From positions 107,191,036-107,255,035 of the forward strand of contig CM043699.1 in the NCBI GenBank assembly GCA_023935145.1: 64,000 nucleotides of DNA. Reading direction: 5' to 3'. A model generated the notes under the pieces. The model saw only the letters and a program-made list of their open reading frames with translations, searched no databases and was not told the origin of the DNA. Shown piece by piece: positions 1 through 11,449 of this stretch; the first letter of the stretch is position 1; each line of letters starts with the position of its first letter. The DNA is from Bretschneidera sinensis. Taxonomy: Eukaryota > Streptophyta > Magnoliopsida > Brassicales > Akaniaceae. Made by a program: the position numbers and the translations under genes.

Positions 1-19
1 GGTCCTTTTGAAAAGATGA

Positions 20-115
20 ACATTTTTCATACCAGTTGACTGGGTTAGTGAGACAGTCGATTGGAAGAATAGGCAGTGACTTACCAGTTGACTGGTACAT
101 ACTTACCAGTCGACT
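20..115 (-). promoter_or_regulatory. Palindrome cluster downstream of copia-1 pol
   Basis: There are four copies of a motif related to the palindrome CCAGTCGACTGG, for example at about 32-45, 49-60, 85-95 and 104-115. They lie just downstream of the pol stop (258-260). This is the same position as the cluster in copia-2 at 16427-16595, where a TATA box and the accessory ORF follow. The corresponding downstream part of copia-1 is outside the window. Confidence 0.6.
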
Positions 116-257
116 GGACTCTTAAGAAAATTTTCAGTCTTGAGTCGTAGCACGAAATTTGTTTATCTGTGACATCTTTGAGTGAGGGAGATGTTTAAAC
201 AAGGATTAATACTCTTTCACCAGATGTCAAATATGCAAATGATGAATGATGAACCAA

Positions 258-760
258 TCAGACATTCAGTTTATCATAATCCAGCAATCCCATCAACATT
301 CTAATCTTACAAAAACTAGCTTCATTTAGAGGTTTAGGTAAGAATGTCAGCTATTTGATCTTCTGAAGATATGAATTCTAGTCTTATATCACCTTTTTGA
401 GCATGGTCTCTTAAGAAATGATATCTAAGTTCTATGTGTTTAGTTCTAGAGTGCTGAATAGGGTTCTTGGTTAGGTTGATAGCACTAGTATTATCACAAA
501 ATATCGGGATGCCTTCAAAGTTCATGCCATAGTCTTCTAGTTGTTGTTTCATCCATAACACTTGGGCACAACAACTTCCAGCTGCTACATATTCCTCCTC
601 GGTGGTTGATATTGCAACGGAATTTTGTTTCTTGGAAAACTAAGAGGTTAACATTGCACCTAAGAATTGGTATGTTCCACTTGTGCTTTTTCTATCTAAC
701 CTACATCCAGCAAAATTAGCATCTGAATATCCTATAAGCTCAAAAGATGAATCTCTATAG
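258..760 (-). pseudogene. copia-1 RNase H domain (end of pol)
   Basis: This is the C-terminal RNase H of the copia polyprotein, which degrades the RNA strand of the RNA/DNA hybrid. The frame at 334-561 carries the typical copia stretch with DNTSAINLTKNP and the ADILT ending. After ADILT one base is missing, so the normal KPL ending continues in another frame to a TGA at 258-260. The upstream half around 560-760 shows the LDRKSTSG region and a stop in place of Trp (position about 640). It is directly continuous with RT on the right. It is a clear family member but inactive. Confidence 0.85.
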
Positions 761-762
761 TA

Positions 763-2128
763 CTATAATCCTATGGTTTGGGTTCCTTGTAGATATCTAA
801 GGATTCTTTTTACTGTAATTACATGTGATTCCTTAAGATTAGACTGAAATCTAGCATACATGCATACACTGAACATAATATCAGGTCTACTTGTAGTTAA
901 ATAAAGTAAAACACCTATCATGCTTCTATAATATTTAGTATATACACATTTACCTCCTTCAGCAAGATCAAGTTTTGTAAAAGTGCTCATAGGTGTACCA
1001 AGTGGCTTTGAGCTTTCTATCCCGAACCTCTTTAGTAGGTCTTTAGTGTACTTTGATTGATTGATGAAGATGTATTCTTTTAGTTGTTTTATTTGAAGTC
1101 CAAGGAAGTAGGTAAGCTCTCCCATCATGCTCATTTCAAATTCACCTTGCATGCACTTTGCAAACTCTTGACACGTAGATTCATTAGTAGCACCAAATAT
1201 AATATCATCAACATATATTTGAACTATCAAAGTGTCATTTTTGTGAGTTTTTGTGAAGAGAGTTGTGTCTATTCTATCTTTTACAAAGTCATTGTTAATC
1301 AAAAAATTTCTTAGTCTCTCATACCATGCCCTTGGAGCTTGCTTCAACCCATATAGAGCTTTAGAAAGCTTGTAGACATGATTTGGAAAACTAGGATTTT
1401 CAAATCCAAGAGGTTGCTCAACATAAACCTCTTCTTCTATAAAGCCATTTAAAAAAACACTTTTTACATCTATTTGAAATAATTTGAACTTATAAAAGCA
1501 TGCAAAGGCTAATAAACATTCGAATAGCTTCTAATCTAGCTACGGGAGCATTGGTCTCATCAAATTCTATTCCTTCTTCTTGATTATATCTCTTAGCAAC
1601 TAGTCTAGCCTTGTTTCTAGTTATTATTCCAATTTCATCCATCTTATTTCTGTATACCCATTTAGTTCCAATTATTGAATGATTCTTAGGTCTTGGAACT
1701 AGATTCCAAACATTATTTCTCTCAAATTGATTTATTTCTTCTTGCATTATAATTATCCAATCATTATCATTTTCAGCTTCTATAAATGTCTTAGGTTCTA
1801 TTTGAGACAAGTAAGCTATATAATTGCAAATATTTCTAATAGAAGAGCGAGTTCTTACCCCTTGTGAATGATCACCAATATCTTCATTTGCTTGAGGTGG
1901 ACTCTCGTTTAGGTCAACAATGGGAGTAGGAGTTTTCATTCTTGGAATAAAATCTGCATCATCATTAAAGGAAACTTCTCTACTACTAAGTGGGTTAGAC
2001 TCATCAAAAGTTACATGTACGGATTCTTCTACCACTAGAGTTCTCTTGTTGAAAACTCTATAAGCCTTACTAGATGTTGAATATCCTAAAAATATCCTTT
2101 CATCGGTCTTGGAGTCAAATTTACCCAA
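763..2128 (-). pseudogene. copia-1 reverse transcriptase
   Basis: This is the RVT_2-type reverse transcriptase of Ty1/copia. The 1490-2128 frame holds the region entering RT ([18 protein letters not shown]). The 763-1347 frame holds the palm with the intact catalytic YVDD (in QIYVDDIIFGA) and the GLKQAPRAWYERL-like region just upstream. The two parts are offset around 1350-1500, where the MDVK..FLNGF stretch is in another frame, so at least one frameshift is present. It lies between integrase (right) and RNase H (left), the copia order. Overall similarity to copia-2 and copia-3 is high by eye. Confidence 0.88.
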
Positions 2129-2206
2129 GTTAGTTTTATTGTTATTTAGGATAAAGCATTTACAACCAAAAGTTCGAAAATAGGAGATATTAGGCTTTCT
2201 ACCTTT

Positions 2207-2960
2207 CTATAGTTCATAAGGAGTTTTATCAAGCATGGGCCTAATTAAAATTCTATTTAAGATATAGCAAGAGATGTTTACCGCTTCAGCCCAAAAGTAT
2301 TTTGGTAAACTATTTTCACAAAGCATTGTTCTTGAAAATTCTTCTAGAACTCTGTTTTTCCTCTCAACAACTCCATTTTGTTGAGGAGTTCTAGGAGCTA
2401 AAAAGTTGTGATCAATTCCATTTTCATCACAAAATCTTGAAAAGCTTTGGTTTTCAAATTCTTTTCCATGATCACTTCTTATGCTTGAAATACAAATTTC
2501 TTTTTCATTTTGAACCTTTTTGCAAAAGTTTTCAAATCCTTTGAAAGCTTCATCCTTGTAAGCAATAAAAATAACAAAGGTATATCTTGAATAGTCATCA
2601 ACAATAACGAGAGCATATTGGTGGCCACCTAGACTAATGGTACTTATTGGACCAAATAAGTCTATATGCAAAAGTTCCAAAGGTCTAGTAGTTGAGACTA
2701 TATTTTTTTATTTAAAAGAAATCCTAGTTTGTTTTCCTATTTGACAAGCATCACATACTTTGTATTTTTCAAAATTGATTTTGGGAAGTCCAATGACTAA
2801 ATCTTTTCTTGAAATGATTTTCAGCAAGTTCATGTTCACATGACCAAGCCTTCTATGCCATAGCCATAGATTTTCACTAATGGCAGAAAAACATTTTTCG
2901 TTTTCGAAATACAAGGATTTAAAATCAACTATATAGACATTTTCATGTCTATGGCCAACA
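2207..2960 (-). pseudogene. copia-1 integrase (HHCC finger and catalytic core)
   Basis: The integrase inserts the cDNA copy into the chromosome. The zinc-binding region reads WLWHRRLGHVN followed by CDACQIGKQ (about 2740-2870). The core at 2207-2680 has the first Asp in LLHIDLFGP, the second Asp in RSDHGKEF and the Glu in PQQNGVVERKN, so the D,D-35-E triad is present. A stop near 2706-2710 separates finger and core, in an A/T run where copia-2 and copia-3 read KK or KS. The core itself is uninterrupted for 157 codons. Confidence 0.88.
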
Positions 2961-3260
2961 AATTTGATCTTGTTACTCTTAATGTCTATAACTAGACAAT
3001 GAGAGGTCTCAAAATGTGACTTTGTTGCCTTTGTCATAAAGTTGACTAATACTAGTAAATTTGGCTTAAGGCTTTGTACTAGCAATACATTATCTATGGT
3101 TGAGAAATCATTACCAACTTTTCCATGCCCGATGATCTTTATTTTTGTGTTGTCTCCAATGGTGACAAATCCACCATCTCTTAAAGTTAGCTCATTGAAT
3201 ACACTTTTATCACCGGTCATGTGTTTTGAGCATCCACTATCAAGGTACTAACAGTTACCT
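2960..3260 (-). pseudogene. copia-1 aspartic protease region
   Basis: The retropepsin-like protease matures the polyprotein. The active-site triad D-S-G is visible in YLDSGCSKHMTGD around 3205-3240. The Trp just before it (WYLDSG in copia-2) is a TAG stop here at about 3248. The frame then runs on through the protease body into the integrase finger region. The active site itself is intact, but translation from gag would be blocked. Confidence 0.8.
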
Positions 3261-3329
3261 TTCTCCTTGGTGTGAAGACATAATTACATCACACAAGGAT
3301 ATACGATCGCACTTTTAGGTACCTAGAAT

Positions 3330-5333
3330 TTCTTGGGTCCTTTGGGGTTAGTCCTTGAAAATACAGTTCCTTTTGGGACTTATACTTTCTTAACAATATA
3401 TGGTGGTCTATAGACATGTTGATGATGCACAATCCTAGGATAATAGTTATTGAAATTTCTAAGATTTCTTAGTTGTACATGTCTATAATTCTTAGGATAG
3501 GAGTTCCTAGGATACATGTTTCTATTGTGAGGAATATGAATATACATGTCATTCCCAGAAAATGTATGATGATAATTTCTAGGACACATGCTTGTATGCA
3601 CACTATTTCTAGGATGATGATAACTCTTAGTTTGTGCATCGTGCATATTCTAATTATACATATTGTTCCTAGAATGCACATGATGATTATTCTTAGAATG
3701 TGTATAAGCATTTCTTGAATGAGCATACATATAAGCATGAGTATTTCTAGAATGCTTCAATCTTTTATATACATTTGAATTAGTATTTTTAGACTTGCTA
3801 GCATTCACAGAGGGAGTGCTTTTAACCTTGCTAGAGGTCTTTGAAGTAGATGCTTCATTCACACATGAAGCTTTAATGAATAAGGTCTCTTTTGATTTTT
3901 GCTTGCCCAATGGAGAGTATCCTAACCCGGATTTTCCTCCACTTAGTCTTTGGCAAGAAAGCACTTTATCAAGCTTTTCTTTTCCAAGCATAAGCCTAAA
4001 TATAGTGCCATTCAATTCTAATATCTTATTCTTTAAGTTTTCATTTTCATCTTTGAGGAAATCTTGAGAACCATCATACAGTAATGAAGATAGTTTATCT
4101 TTTTCTTCTCTAAGACTTATCATTTCTTTAAAAAGAGATGATACCTCTTTCTTAAGAGTTGAGTTCCTAGAATAGAATTTCTTCAATTCATCATGCATTT
4201 CATTTATGACTTCTAACAGCTCTTCATTACTACTTACAATGTTATTCTTAGAAGAATGAGAAGATGATACCTCATTTTCATCATCGATTGCCATAAGACA
4301 TAGGTTGGCAATTTCCTCGTATCCGGCCTCGTTGTCCAAGGATTCTTCTTCTTCATCATCACTCCAAGTGGTTGCTATCATGACTTTCTTCTTAAAGCTC
4401 TTGTATGGTTTGTTTGAAACCATACAGTCAGCCCTGATGTGACCGGGCTTCTTACAGCCCTAACACATAAGTGGTTCTCTTTTCGAGGTGGGATCCTTTG
4501 TGCAAGGTTTCTTGCTTTTCTTCAAGAACCTATGAAATTTTTTGGTGATTAAGGCCATTTCACCATCTTCTTCGCTGCTCTCCGCTTCTTCTTTCGATTC
4601 TATTTTTTTATTGCTCGTAGAAGCTTTGAGAGCAATCAACTTTTTCTTGTTCTCATCATCATTGACAATGGGAGTCATTTCTTCCATCTCATATGTCAAC
4701 AGTGACCCAAGAAGTGTCTCAACATCAAGTTTGTCGAGATCTTTGACCTCTGTGATGGCCCTCTTCTTTGCTTTCCAAGTGGATGGGAAAGATCTCAAGA
4801 TTTTTCTTGTTAGTTCAAACTCCTCAATGTTTCTACCAAAAAGCTTTAAACTATTTACAGTAGTTGTGAAACGTGAGTGCATTTGAGAAATTGTTTCGTT
4901 AGAAGACATTCGAAAAGATTCATATTCAGAAACTAGCATATAGATTTTTGATTTTTTTAACCTCACTAGTTCCTTCACATGTAACTTGCAATTTATCCTA
5001 TATCTCCTTATCCGAAACACATGCAGAGATTTTATTGTATTCAGATATATCTAAAGCACAATGTAAAATACTTGTTGCTCTACTATTGAGAGATATTATT
5101 CTACAATCCTCATTATTGTACTCAGTTTTGAGTTTAAGCATTGTATGATTGATTTCTCCAATAGTTATTTCTTTTGATGGAATTCTAGGTCCTTTTTTAA
5201 TGACTCTCCACAAATTATAATCTTGTCATTCGACAAAGATTTTCATTATGTTTTTCCAACAGTTATAGTTGGAGCCATTGAACAAAGAAGGCCTAGTATA
5301 TGAGTGTCCCTCAGAATAGCTATTTGCTGCCAT
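3330..5333 (-). pseudogene. copia-1 gag
   Basis: This is the capsid/nucleocapsid region. The start is taken at the ATG at 5331-5333, 41 bases after the primer binding site; it opens MAANSYSEGHSY, then FNGSNYNCW, typical of plant copia gag. A UBN2-type capsid domain follows (about 4600-5010). The zinc knuckle C-x2-C-x4-H-x4-C lies near 4423-4465, with a TAG inside it replacing the Tyr of copia-2. Next come an acidic and coiled-coil stretch (3900-4420) and a long His/Asn/Tyr/Arg-rich repeat tract (3380-3780) before protease. A TGA interrupts the N-terminus at about 5229-5231, and a frameshift lies near 5010. Confidence 0.85.
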
Positions 5334-5373
5334 CGGATCAACTCAAGGATATTAAGCCTAAAATTGAGAACGA

Positions 5374-5386
5374 GTCTCTGATACCA
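5374..5386 (-). promoter_or_regulatory. copia-1 primer binding site
   Basis: On the minus strand the 13-mer TGGTATCAGAGAC lies two bases after the LTR end. It fits the 3' end of plant initiator methionine tRNA, the usual copia primer. The equivalent sites in copia-2 (about 23116-23128) and copia-3 (about 34367-34377) confirm the position. Confidence 0.85.
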
Positions 5387-5388
5387 AT

Positions 5389-6587
5389 TATAGACTGAGG
5401 TTTCAACCCAATAGGGGGGTTGAATTGGGTTTTTAAAAACTTTTGCGGAATAAATACAAGTTTATAAAAACATATAACCAATAGGCAATTAAACAAGTAA
5501 TATGCTGTAAATTAAGAGTTTAAGGAGTAGAGAATGCAAACTCAGTTTATAGTAGTTCGATAATATCGGATTCGTTCCGACCCTACGTCCACTCTCTTCA
5601 AGGAACCTCCTTGAAGTAATCCACTAATAAACTTAGTCGTACAACTTCATGGGTGTTGCACAAACCGAACACAAGCAACTTACGGGTGTTGCTCAAACCG
5701 TACAATCCCCTTCCTCTAATCCTCTTCCTCTCAGAAGTAATCCCTTTACAATAAATGTTGTAAAGTAAATGGTAGAGAGACAGTAAATGAAAGCTTATAC
5801 AACTAAATAATGTCTCTCTTTCAAAGTAAAGCTTGAAGAATGGCTCAACATGAATATTTCAAAGCTTTTTTGAGTTTTAAAGAATGAATGACTTGATTGT
5901 GTGTGTTCTTCTCTTTTTTAATGTCTTCTCATCTCTATTGAATGCTCAATAGAGTGGGTTTATATAGCCATGTATTAATATGGTTGTTAGACTTTAATTT
6001 GAAATGTTTTGTAGCTTTAAAAGCTCAGATTTTGAGTCCCAACGGTAATATTTTTGAACTACCAGTCGACTGGGTCTTGATACCAGTCGACTGGGTCCAT
6101 TTTAAAAATCACATTTTTAAGGCTATAGTGGTACCAGTCGACTGGGTTGATCTTACCAGTCGACTAGGGACTGTCTGTCCATTTTATCAGTTGACTAGTA
6201 TGATTCACCCAGTCAACTGGGGACACACTGTCCCATATACCAGTCTTCTGGTATATGTACCTAGTCGACTGGGTTGTCTTCTAACCCAGTTTTTCTGTTC
6301 AAAAAGTGTTTAACTTAAAATCGTTTGTTTAAAAAGTTCTGTTTAAAAAACTTTTTGTGTGCGAGCCATAGGACAAGCTTTTCAATGTACAAGTGAGACT
6401 TACACTTTGTTTTAATGCCTTAGACTTATACTAGTTCTTCCGACTTCACTTGAAAGTTTGATTCGGTTTGAGTTCCTGCACCTTAATTCTTGGTTGAATG
6501 CTTTTGTTGCTTACTACACTTAGATTGCACTGTTAGTTTAATCACAGTTGTGTTTTGTCATCATTAAAATATAGGTGAGGGTCAACA
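5389..6587 (-). repeat. copia-1 5' LTR
   Basis: This 1199-bp LTR starts on the minus strand with TGTTGACCC at 6587 and ends next to the primer binding site. U3 carries about eight copies of the CCAGTCGACTGG-like palindrome (6060-6275), followed by a TATA box TATATAAA at 5966-5959. It matches the LTRs at 23131-24365 and 34380-35508 over its length. The terminal CA is mutated to TA. Confidence 0.88.
5959..6275 (-). promoter_or_regulatory. copia-1 LTR promoter: palindrome cluster plus TATA box
   Basis: Repeats of the palindrome CCAGTCGACTGG (exact at about 6061, 6082 and 6135, degenerate further on) lie upstream of TATATAAA (minus, 5966-5959). The same arrangement occurs in the LTRs of copia-2 (palindromes 23838-24050, TATA 23742-23735) and copia-3 (35032-35200, TATA 34938-34931). 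Conservation and placement suggest enhancer elements; the binding factor is unknown. Confidence 0.65.
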
Positions 6588-7999
6588 GTAATGTTTATTT
6601 TTGAATTTTTCAAGATACATGAAATTTCTCGGAATTCAAAGTAGGAATTTTCAAAGAGTGCGGTTTATGAAGAATTGAAGAATAAATTAAAATTTTAATA
6701 CAAATATTATGTCAGGTGTTGACGATTAGCAACCGGGAGAAATTGCTGAGAGGAACGGGAAAGGCAAGGAAGTGATCCACGAGTAGCTTTAAGTGTTACA
6801 TGGTGAGTTAGATTTACTTTAAGTAATCTAAATAAAAATGAAATATCTAGTGATAATATTAAATAAATTATTAGCTGATGTTATGGTGGTAAAAAAAAAT
6901 TTGATTGATAGGTATGATATGAATTTTGAACATGTAGAAAATTATTAGGTGAGAAATAATATTTTTAGCATAATAAGTTGATTTAAAAATAAAAGCGATA
7001 AGTGAAATTCTTGATGAACTATGGTTGATGTTTTGATACGAATTATGAGGAGATGAAATTTAGTGGGTCTTGACAAGTTATGATGGATGATTTGATGTGA
7101 TTTATGATGAGAGGAAATTTAGTGGAAGTTTTTTTTAAAAATAATTTGAGAATAATCAGGATAACTAGTTCAAATGTCTGAATACATGCTTGTTTTTATT
7201 TTATTATTTATATGAATATTCATATCAGTTTTCATATGCATTAGAGTGAGAATAAAAGAACCGGGAAGGCAGCCAGTCTAAATAAGAATAAAAGAACCGG
7301 GGAGGCAGCCGGTCTAAATGAGAATGAAAGAACCGAGAGGGGGCCGGTCTAAGATAAAAACATGTTTACATGTGGGAAGACGTTCCCTAATAATAATTCA
7401 TGTATTGCATCTGTTTTACTTGTTGATTTTATTACTGAAATGTTGTGGATATTATGCATTTATTTTATTTGTAGATAAATGAGTCTCTCAGAGAGACAGT
7501 TACAATGAGAAAAAGACATAGAAGTATGATGTGATAGGAATTATTTAAATGTTAGACTACATGCTATTATCCAGTCATATGTGAAATAAATGATTAAATA
7601 TTAAAGGGCTATTTATACAAACTGAATACTTTTAGTAAATTTAATTCACTGAGCTTGTGAAGCTCATCCCTCATTGCACAATGATTTCAGGTAGTAGACA
7701 TGACAAATAGTCTAGTGGTTGAGAGTCGGACGAAATCATTTCTGTAAGCCACGTACGTGTCAACATCCTCAGACAAATGAGAAAATGAAATAAAAATTTT
7801 ATTTGTAAATATTCATGCACATTGTATATTATGTTAAATTAATATCAGATTGATGTACCTCCCCTATTGAGGGTTGAGGATTATAATAAAGATTTCTGTT
7901 AGTATTATTTTTTTATTGTTGCATATATGTATCATGTTGGGATTTTCAAAATGTGATGACACTGTCTTGGGGGTGGCCAACCCAGGATGGGTCGTTACA
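6588..7999 (+). repeat. gypsy 5' LTR, truncated by copia-1 insertion
   Basis: It matches 13522-15081 of the 3' LTR and ends GGGTCGTTACA directly before the primer binding site. The first about 530 bases of the LTR are missing here and are expected beyond copia-1, left of the window. It carries three copies of a 34-36-bp tandem repeat at about 7249-7351, where the 3' LTR has seven. Confidence 0.88.
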
Positions 8000-8003
8000 A
8001 TTT

Positions 8004-8014
8004 TGGTATCAGAG
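8004..8014 (+). promoter_or_regulatory. gypsy primer binding site
   Basis: TGGTATCAGAG, complementary to the 3' end of initiator methionine tRNA, lies four bases after the LTR end. Confidence 0.8.
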
Positions 8015-8103
8015 TATTAGGTTTTAAGATTCTGTAGACTGCATGAGAACTTAAAAAAAGTGGAAGATATAAATAAACTATATTTTTAAATGCAAAATCT
8101 GAG

Positions 8104-9500
8104 GATGACACGTGGATGTGCCAGAGCAAGAGGTAGAATTTGAAATCAGAGGGGACGCGGTAAACCCCAATATTTAGAAGAACTGAAGCAGAGGGGGAAG
8201 TTGAGTTTGTGGTTCCTACAAGGGAACATATTGATAGTGCAACTGGTACTAGTAAAGCTGGGAGAGAATCTAAGGTTAGGAATGATGAATTGAGAGAAGC
8301 TCTTAATCGTGCTATAGAAAGGATGAATACAGCTGAAAAAGGGCTGATAATCTACAAAGGAGATTAGAGGAAAACAGTAAAGTAGAACTTGATATGGTGA
8401 GATGAGAGGTTTATAAGGGAGAATGCGTGTTTGCACGTGAGATGCAAGGGGATTGTTTTGTGAGATTTCTTAAGTTTAAACCTCAGTCTTTTAGAGGATC
8501 TGTAAATCCTATGGAAGTTAAGTAGTGGATTAGATATGTGGAGAAATATTTTGAAGTCTTACCAGTGACAGATAGGCAGAAGGTTGCTTTTGCTTCATTT
8601 ATGCTGGAAGGTGAGGCTTCACAATGGTGGGAAGATATTCTGCCTAGGGTGAGTACACAAGTGGAAACACCTTTAACTTGGAGTAAGTTTAAGGATGAGT
8701 TCTTTGTGAAATACTTTCCAGATACATTTCGAACCCAACAAGAGAGAGATTTTATTCATCTAAGACAAGGAAGTTTATCGGTGGCTGAATATGATAGTAG
8801 ATTCATAGCCCTATCAAGGTTTTTACTTGAATTAGTGAATACAGAGGAGAAAAAATGTAAGATATTTTTAGATGAATTACACTATGACTTTCGGACTAAA
8901 ATCTCTTATATAGGCACAGGAAATTATGCTATATTGGTGGATAAAATATTACAGATTGAGAAGGATTTGATGGAGTTTAGAGGTAGGAGAGATTGGCTGA
9001 AGAGGTCTAGGTTTGAGGGACCTAGAGGTGGTAGTTGTATGGGTGTACAGGGCGGGAGACCACCCTAGAGGGGGTGTTCCTTGTCAGAAGGAGCTATAGT
9101 ACAAAGTCAGAGGCAAGCAAGATCTATTGCTTATGTAGCTTAGAGTAATACCAGTGGGGCCCCTAGATTTAGGAAACATGCTATGGGAATTGGGAGTTAT
9201 GGTAGAGGAGTAAGTATGCTAGCAAGGGGAAGTGGTAATCTGATGTATGATTGAGAGTCAAGGGTTTGCTTTAGATGTAATTAGATGGGGCATCTGTCTC
9301 GGAATTGCCTTATGCAAATATGCTTTGTATGTGGTGAGAGAGGATATGTGCTGTAGATTGTTCCGTGGGGAAATCTGCTGACGTAAGCATTGGAAGTGTT
9401 GGGAGAAGATTAGTGGAGAGAGGTGATGGATCAAGGAGTGTGCAGGGCAGAGGTTGAGGATCAGTAGCAGAGTGAGGATGTGGCAGCCAGTTTCAGTCCA
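8104..9500 (+). pseudogene. gypsy gag
   Basis: The retrotransposon gag domain is clearest at 8538-9068: the frame contains WWEDILPRV, FKDEFFVKYFP and LRQGSLSVAEYDSRF, the hallmark of plant gypsy gag. A probable start is the ATG near 8091-8115, but the first part is broken by stops. A CCHC zinc knuckle lies at about 9267-9308 (CFRC..MGHLSRNC), with a TAG stop between the second Cys and the Met. The protein would coat the genomic RNA. Confidence 0.85.
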
Positions 9501-9520
9501 GAGATAGAAAAGTCTATGCA

Positions 9521-9748
9521 TTGACCCAACAGGATGCACAAGCCACTCATGATGTTGTTATAGGTATGATATCTATACTTGGTAGGCCTGCTAGATTATT
9601 GATTGATCCTAGTGCAACCCATTCTTTTGCATATAGTATTTATATGAAATCTATTGATGCTAGTGCCAGTCCTTTGATGTATCAATTATTGTTAAGGTTT
9701 CTACTAGAGATAGGGTTATTATTAGAACAATCTATCGAGGTTGTGTGA
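9521..9748 (+). pseudogene. gypsy aspartic protease
   Basis: This frame has the retropepsin surroundings ARLLID..ATHSF, but the catalytic D-S/T-G is changed to D-P-S, so the enzyme would be inactive even without the stop at 9746. It continues after a frame change (9750-9850), where the YFNLILG(M/L) region of plant gypsy proteases is recognisable. It lies between gag and RT as expected. Confidence 0.75.
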
Positions 9749-9972
9749 TTAATATTGCTGATAGAAAATTTGAAGTTGATTTATTGCCTTTAGATATGAC
9801 ATATTTTAATTTAATTCTAGGGTTGAATTAGATATCTACATATCATGCTTGGGTAGATTGTTTTAAGAAAATTGTTGTGTTCAAGATATCCAGACAGGAG
9901 GAGTTTAATTTTTAGGAAGAATGTAAGATACTTGCTAATTGTCTTATTTCTGCCTTAACTACTAGTAAATGG

Positions 9973-10938
9973 TTGAAAATGGGTTGTGAGGGGTATTTGA
10001 CATATGTGGTGGATTCTAGTAAGGAAAGTAGGAAGTTAAAAGAAATCTTGGTAGTCAAAGATTTTTCTGACGTATTTCCTGAGGAGTTGTCTGGTTTGCC
10101 TCCCAATAGGAAAATTGAGTTTTCTATCGAGGTGATTCCCAGATCAGCACCCATATCCATAGCACCCTATAGAATGACACCAGTTGAATTGAGAGAGTTG
10201 AAAGTTCAGCTTCAAAAGTTGCTAGATAAACAGTTTATCCGACCTAGTATGTCACCCTGGGGAGCTCCTGTGTTATTTGTCAAGAAGAATGATGGGACAA
10301 TGAGGTTGTGTATTGATTATAGATAGTTGAATAAGATCACCATCAAGAATAGATATCCTTTGCCCAGGATAGATGATTTATTCAAGCAGTTATAGGGAGC
10401 TAGAGTGTTTTCTAAGATAGACTTGAGACTGGGTTATCATCAATTGAGGATAAAGGAGAGGGACGTGCCTAAGATTGCTTTTAGGACACGTTATGGCCAT
10501 CGTGAGCTCCTAGTGATGCCATTTGGGTTGATTAATGCTCCTGCAACATTTATAGACCTTATAAATCGGGTGTTTAAACCATTCTTGGACAGATTTGTGA
10601 TTGTGTTTATTGATGATATTTTGGTATATTCTAAGAATGAAGAGGAACATATGCAACATTTGGAGATAGTGTTAGAGATTCTGAGGAGAGAAAAATTATA
10701 TGCGAAGTTCTCTAAGTGTGAGTTTTGGTTGAGTGAAATATCTTTCTTGGAGCATGTTGTGTTGAGAGAGGGGATAGTAGTTGACCCACAAAAAGTAGAA
10801 GCAGTGTTGAATTGGGAAAGACCCACGAGTGTAACTGAAATTAGAAGCTTTTTGGGGTTGGCTGGTTATTATAGGAGATTTATCCAAAAAATTTATATGA
10901 TTGCTGGACCATTGACTAAATTTACCCGAAGAACATGA
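9973..10938 (+). pseudogene. gypsy reverse transcriptase
   Basis: The RVT_1 domain is split by a TAG at 10324-10326 (CIDYR*LNK, where family members read CVDYRQLNK) and another near 10393. It contains [26 protein letters not shown] and the catalytic IDD within [11 protein letters not shown], all intact. The reading ends at a frameshift at about 10935, where the linker to RNase H changes frame. The 177-codon stretch 10405-10938 is the best preserved part. Confidence 0.9.
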
Positions 10939-11442
10939 AGTTTAGGTGGTCAGAGGAATGTGAGAGAAGTTTCTAGCTGTTGAAAGAAAAACTGACCACT
11001 GTCCCGCTATTAGTGCTTTCTTCTGGTGGTGAAGGATTTGTGGTTTATAGTGATGCGTCACATTAGGGGTTGGGATGTGTGTTGATGCAACATGGGAGAG
11101 TTATAACTTATAGATCTGGACAATTGAAGAACCATGAGAAGAATTACTCTTCCTATGATTTAGAATTGGCTGCCATAGTTTTTTGCTTTGAAGATTTGGA
11201 GACATCATCTATATGGAGCCAATTGTGAAATTTTTACTGGTCATAAAATCTTGACACATTTACCGACCCAGAAGGAGTTGAATTTAAGGCAGAGGAGGCG
11301 GATGGAGTTGATTTACGATTATGACTATACAATTCATTATCGTCCAGGAAAGGCTAATGTAGTAGCTGATGCATTGAGTAGAAAGGCTACAAGGAGATTA
11401 GCTGTTATTGGGAGTCATAATACTAGTATGATGATAGAATAA
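10939..11442 (+). pseudogene. gypsy RNase H
   Basis: After the frameshift, the RNase H (RVT_connection type) is recognisable in fragments: FRWSEECERSF, VVYSDASH, then [14 protein letters not shown] and the ending [16 protein letters not shown] at 11188-11442. At least two stops (about 10972 and 11064) and one frameshift near 11190 break it. It lies between RT and integrase as usual for gypsy. Confidence 0.82.
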
Positions 11443-11449
11443 AAAAGCA

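Larger units (their letters stand above)
1..6587 (-). mobile_element. copia-1: Ty1/copia LTR retrotransposon, SIRE/Maximus-like, 3' part outside window
   Basis: This is a minus-strand Ty1/copia element read right to left: 5' LTR, primer binding site, gag, protease, integrase, RT and RNase H, with the 3' accessory region and 3' LTR lying left of position 1. The copia domain order (integrase before RT) is visible. The outer LTR edge is at 6587, and the next bases, gtaat, match the interior of the gypsy LTR (13522 onward), so the element sits inside that LTR. Copia-2 and copia-3 belong to the same family. The SIRE/Maximus assignment is inferred from the about 1.2-kb LTR, the large gag and the extra 3' ORF seen in copia-2. 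Several stops and frameshifts make it non-functional. Confidence 0.9.
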
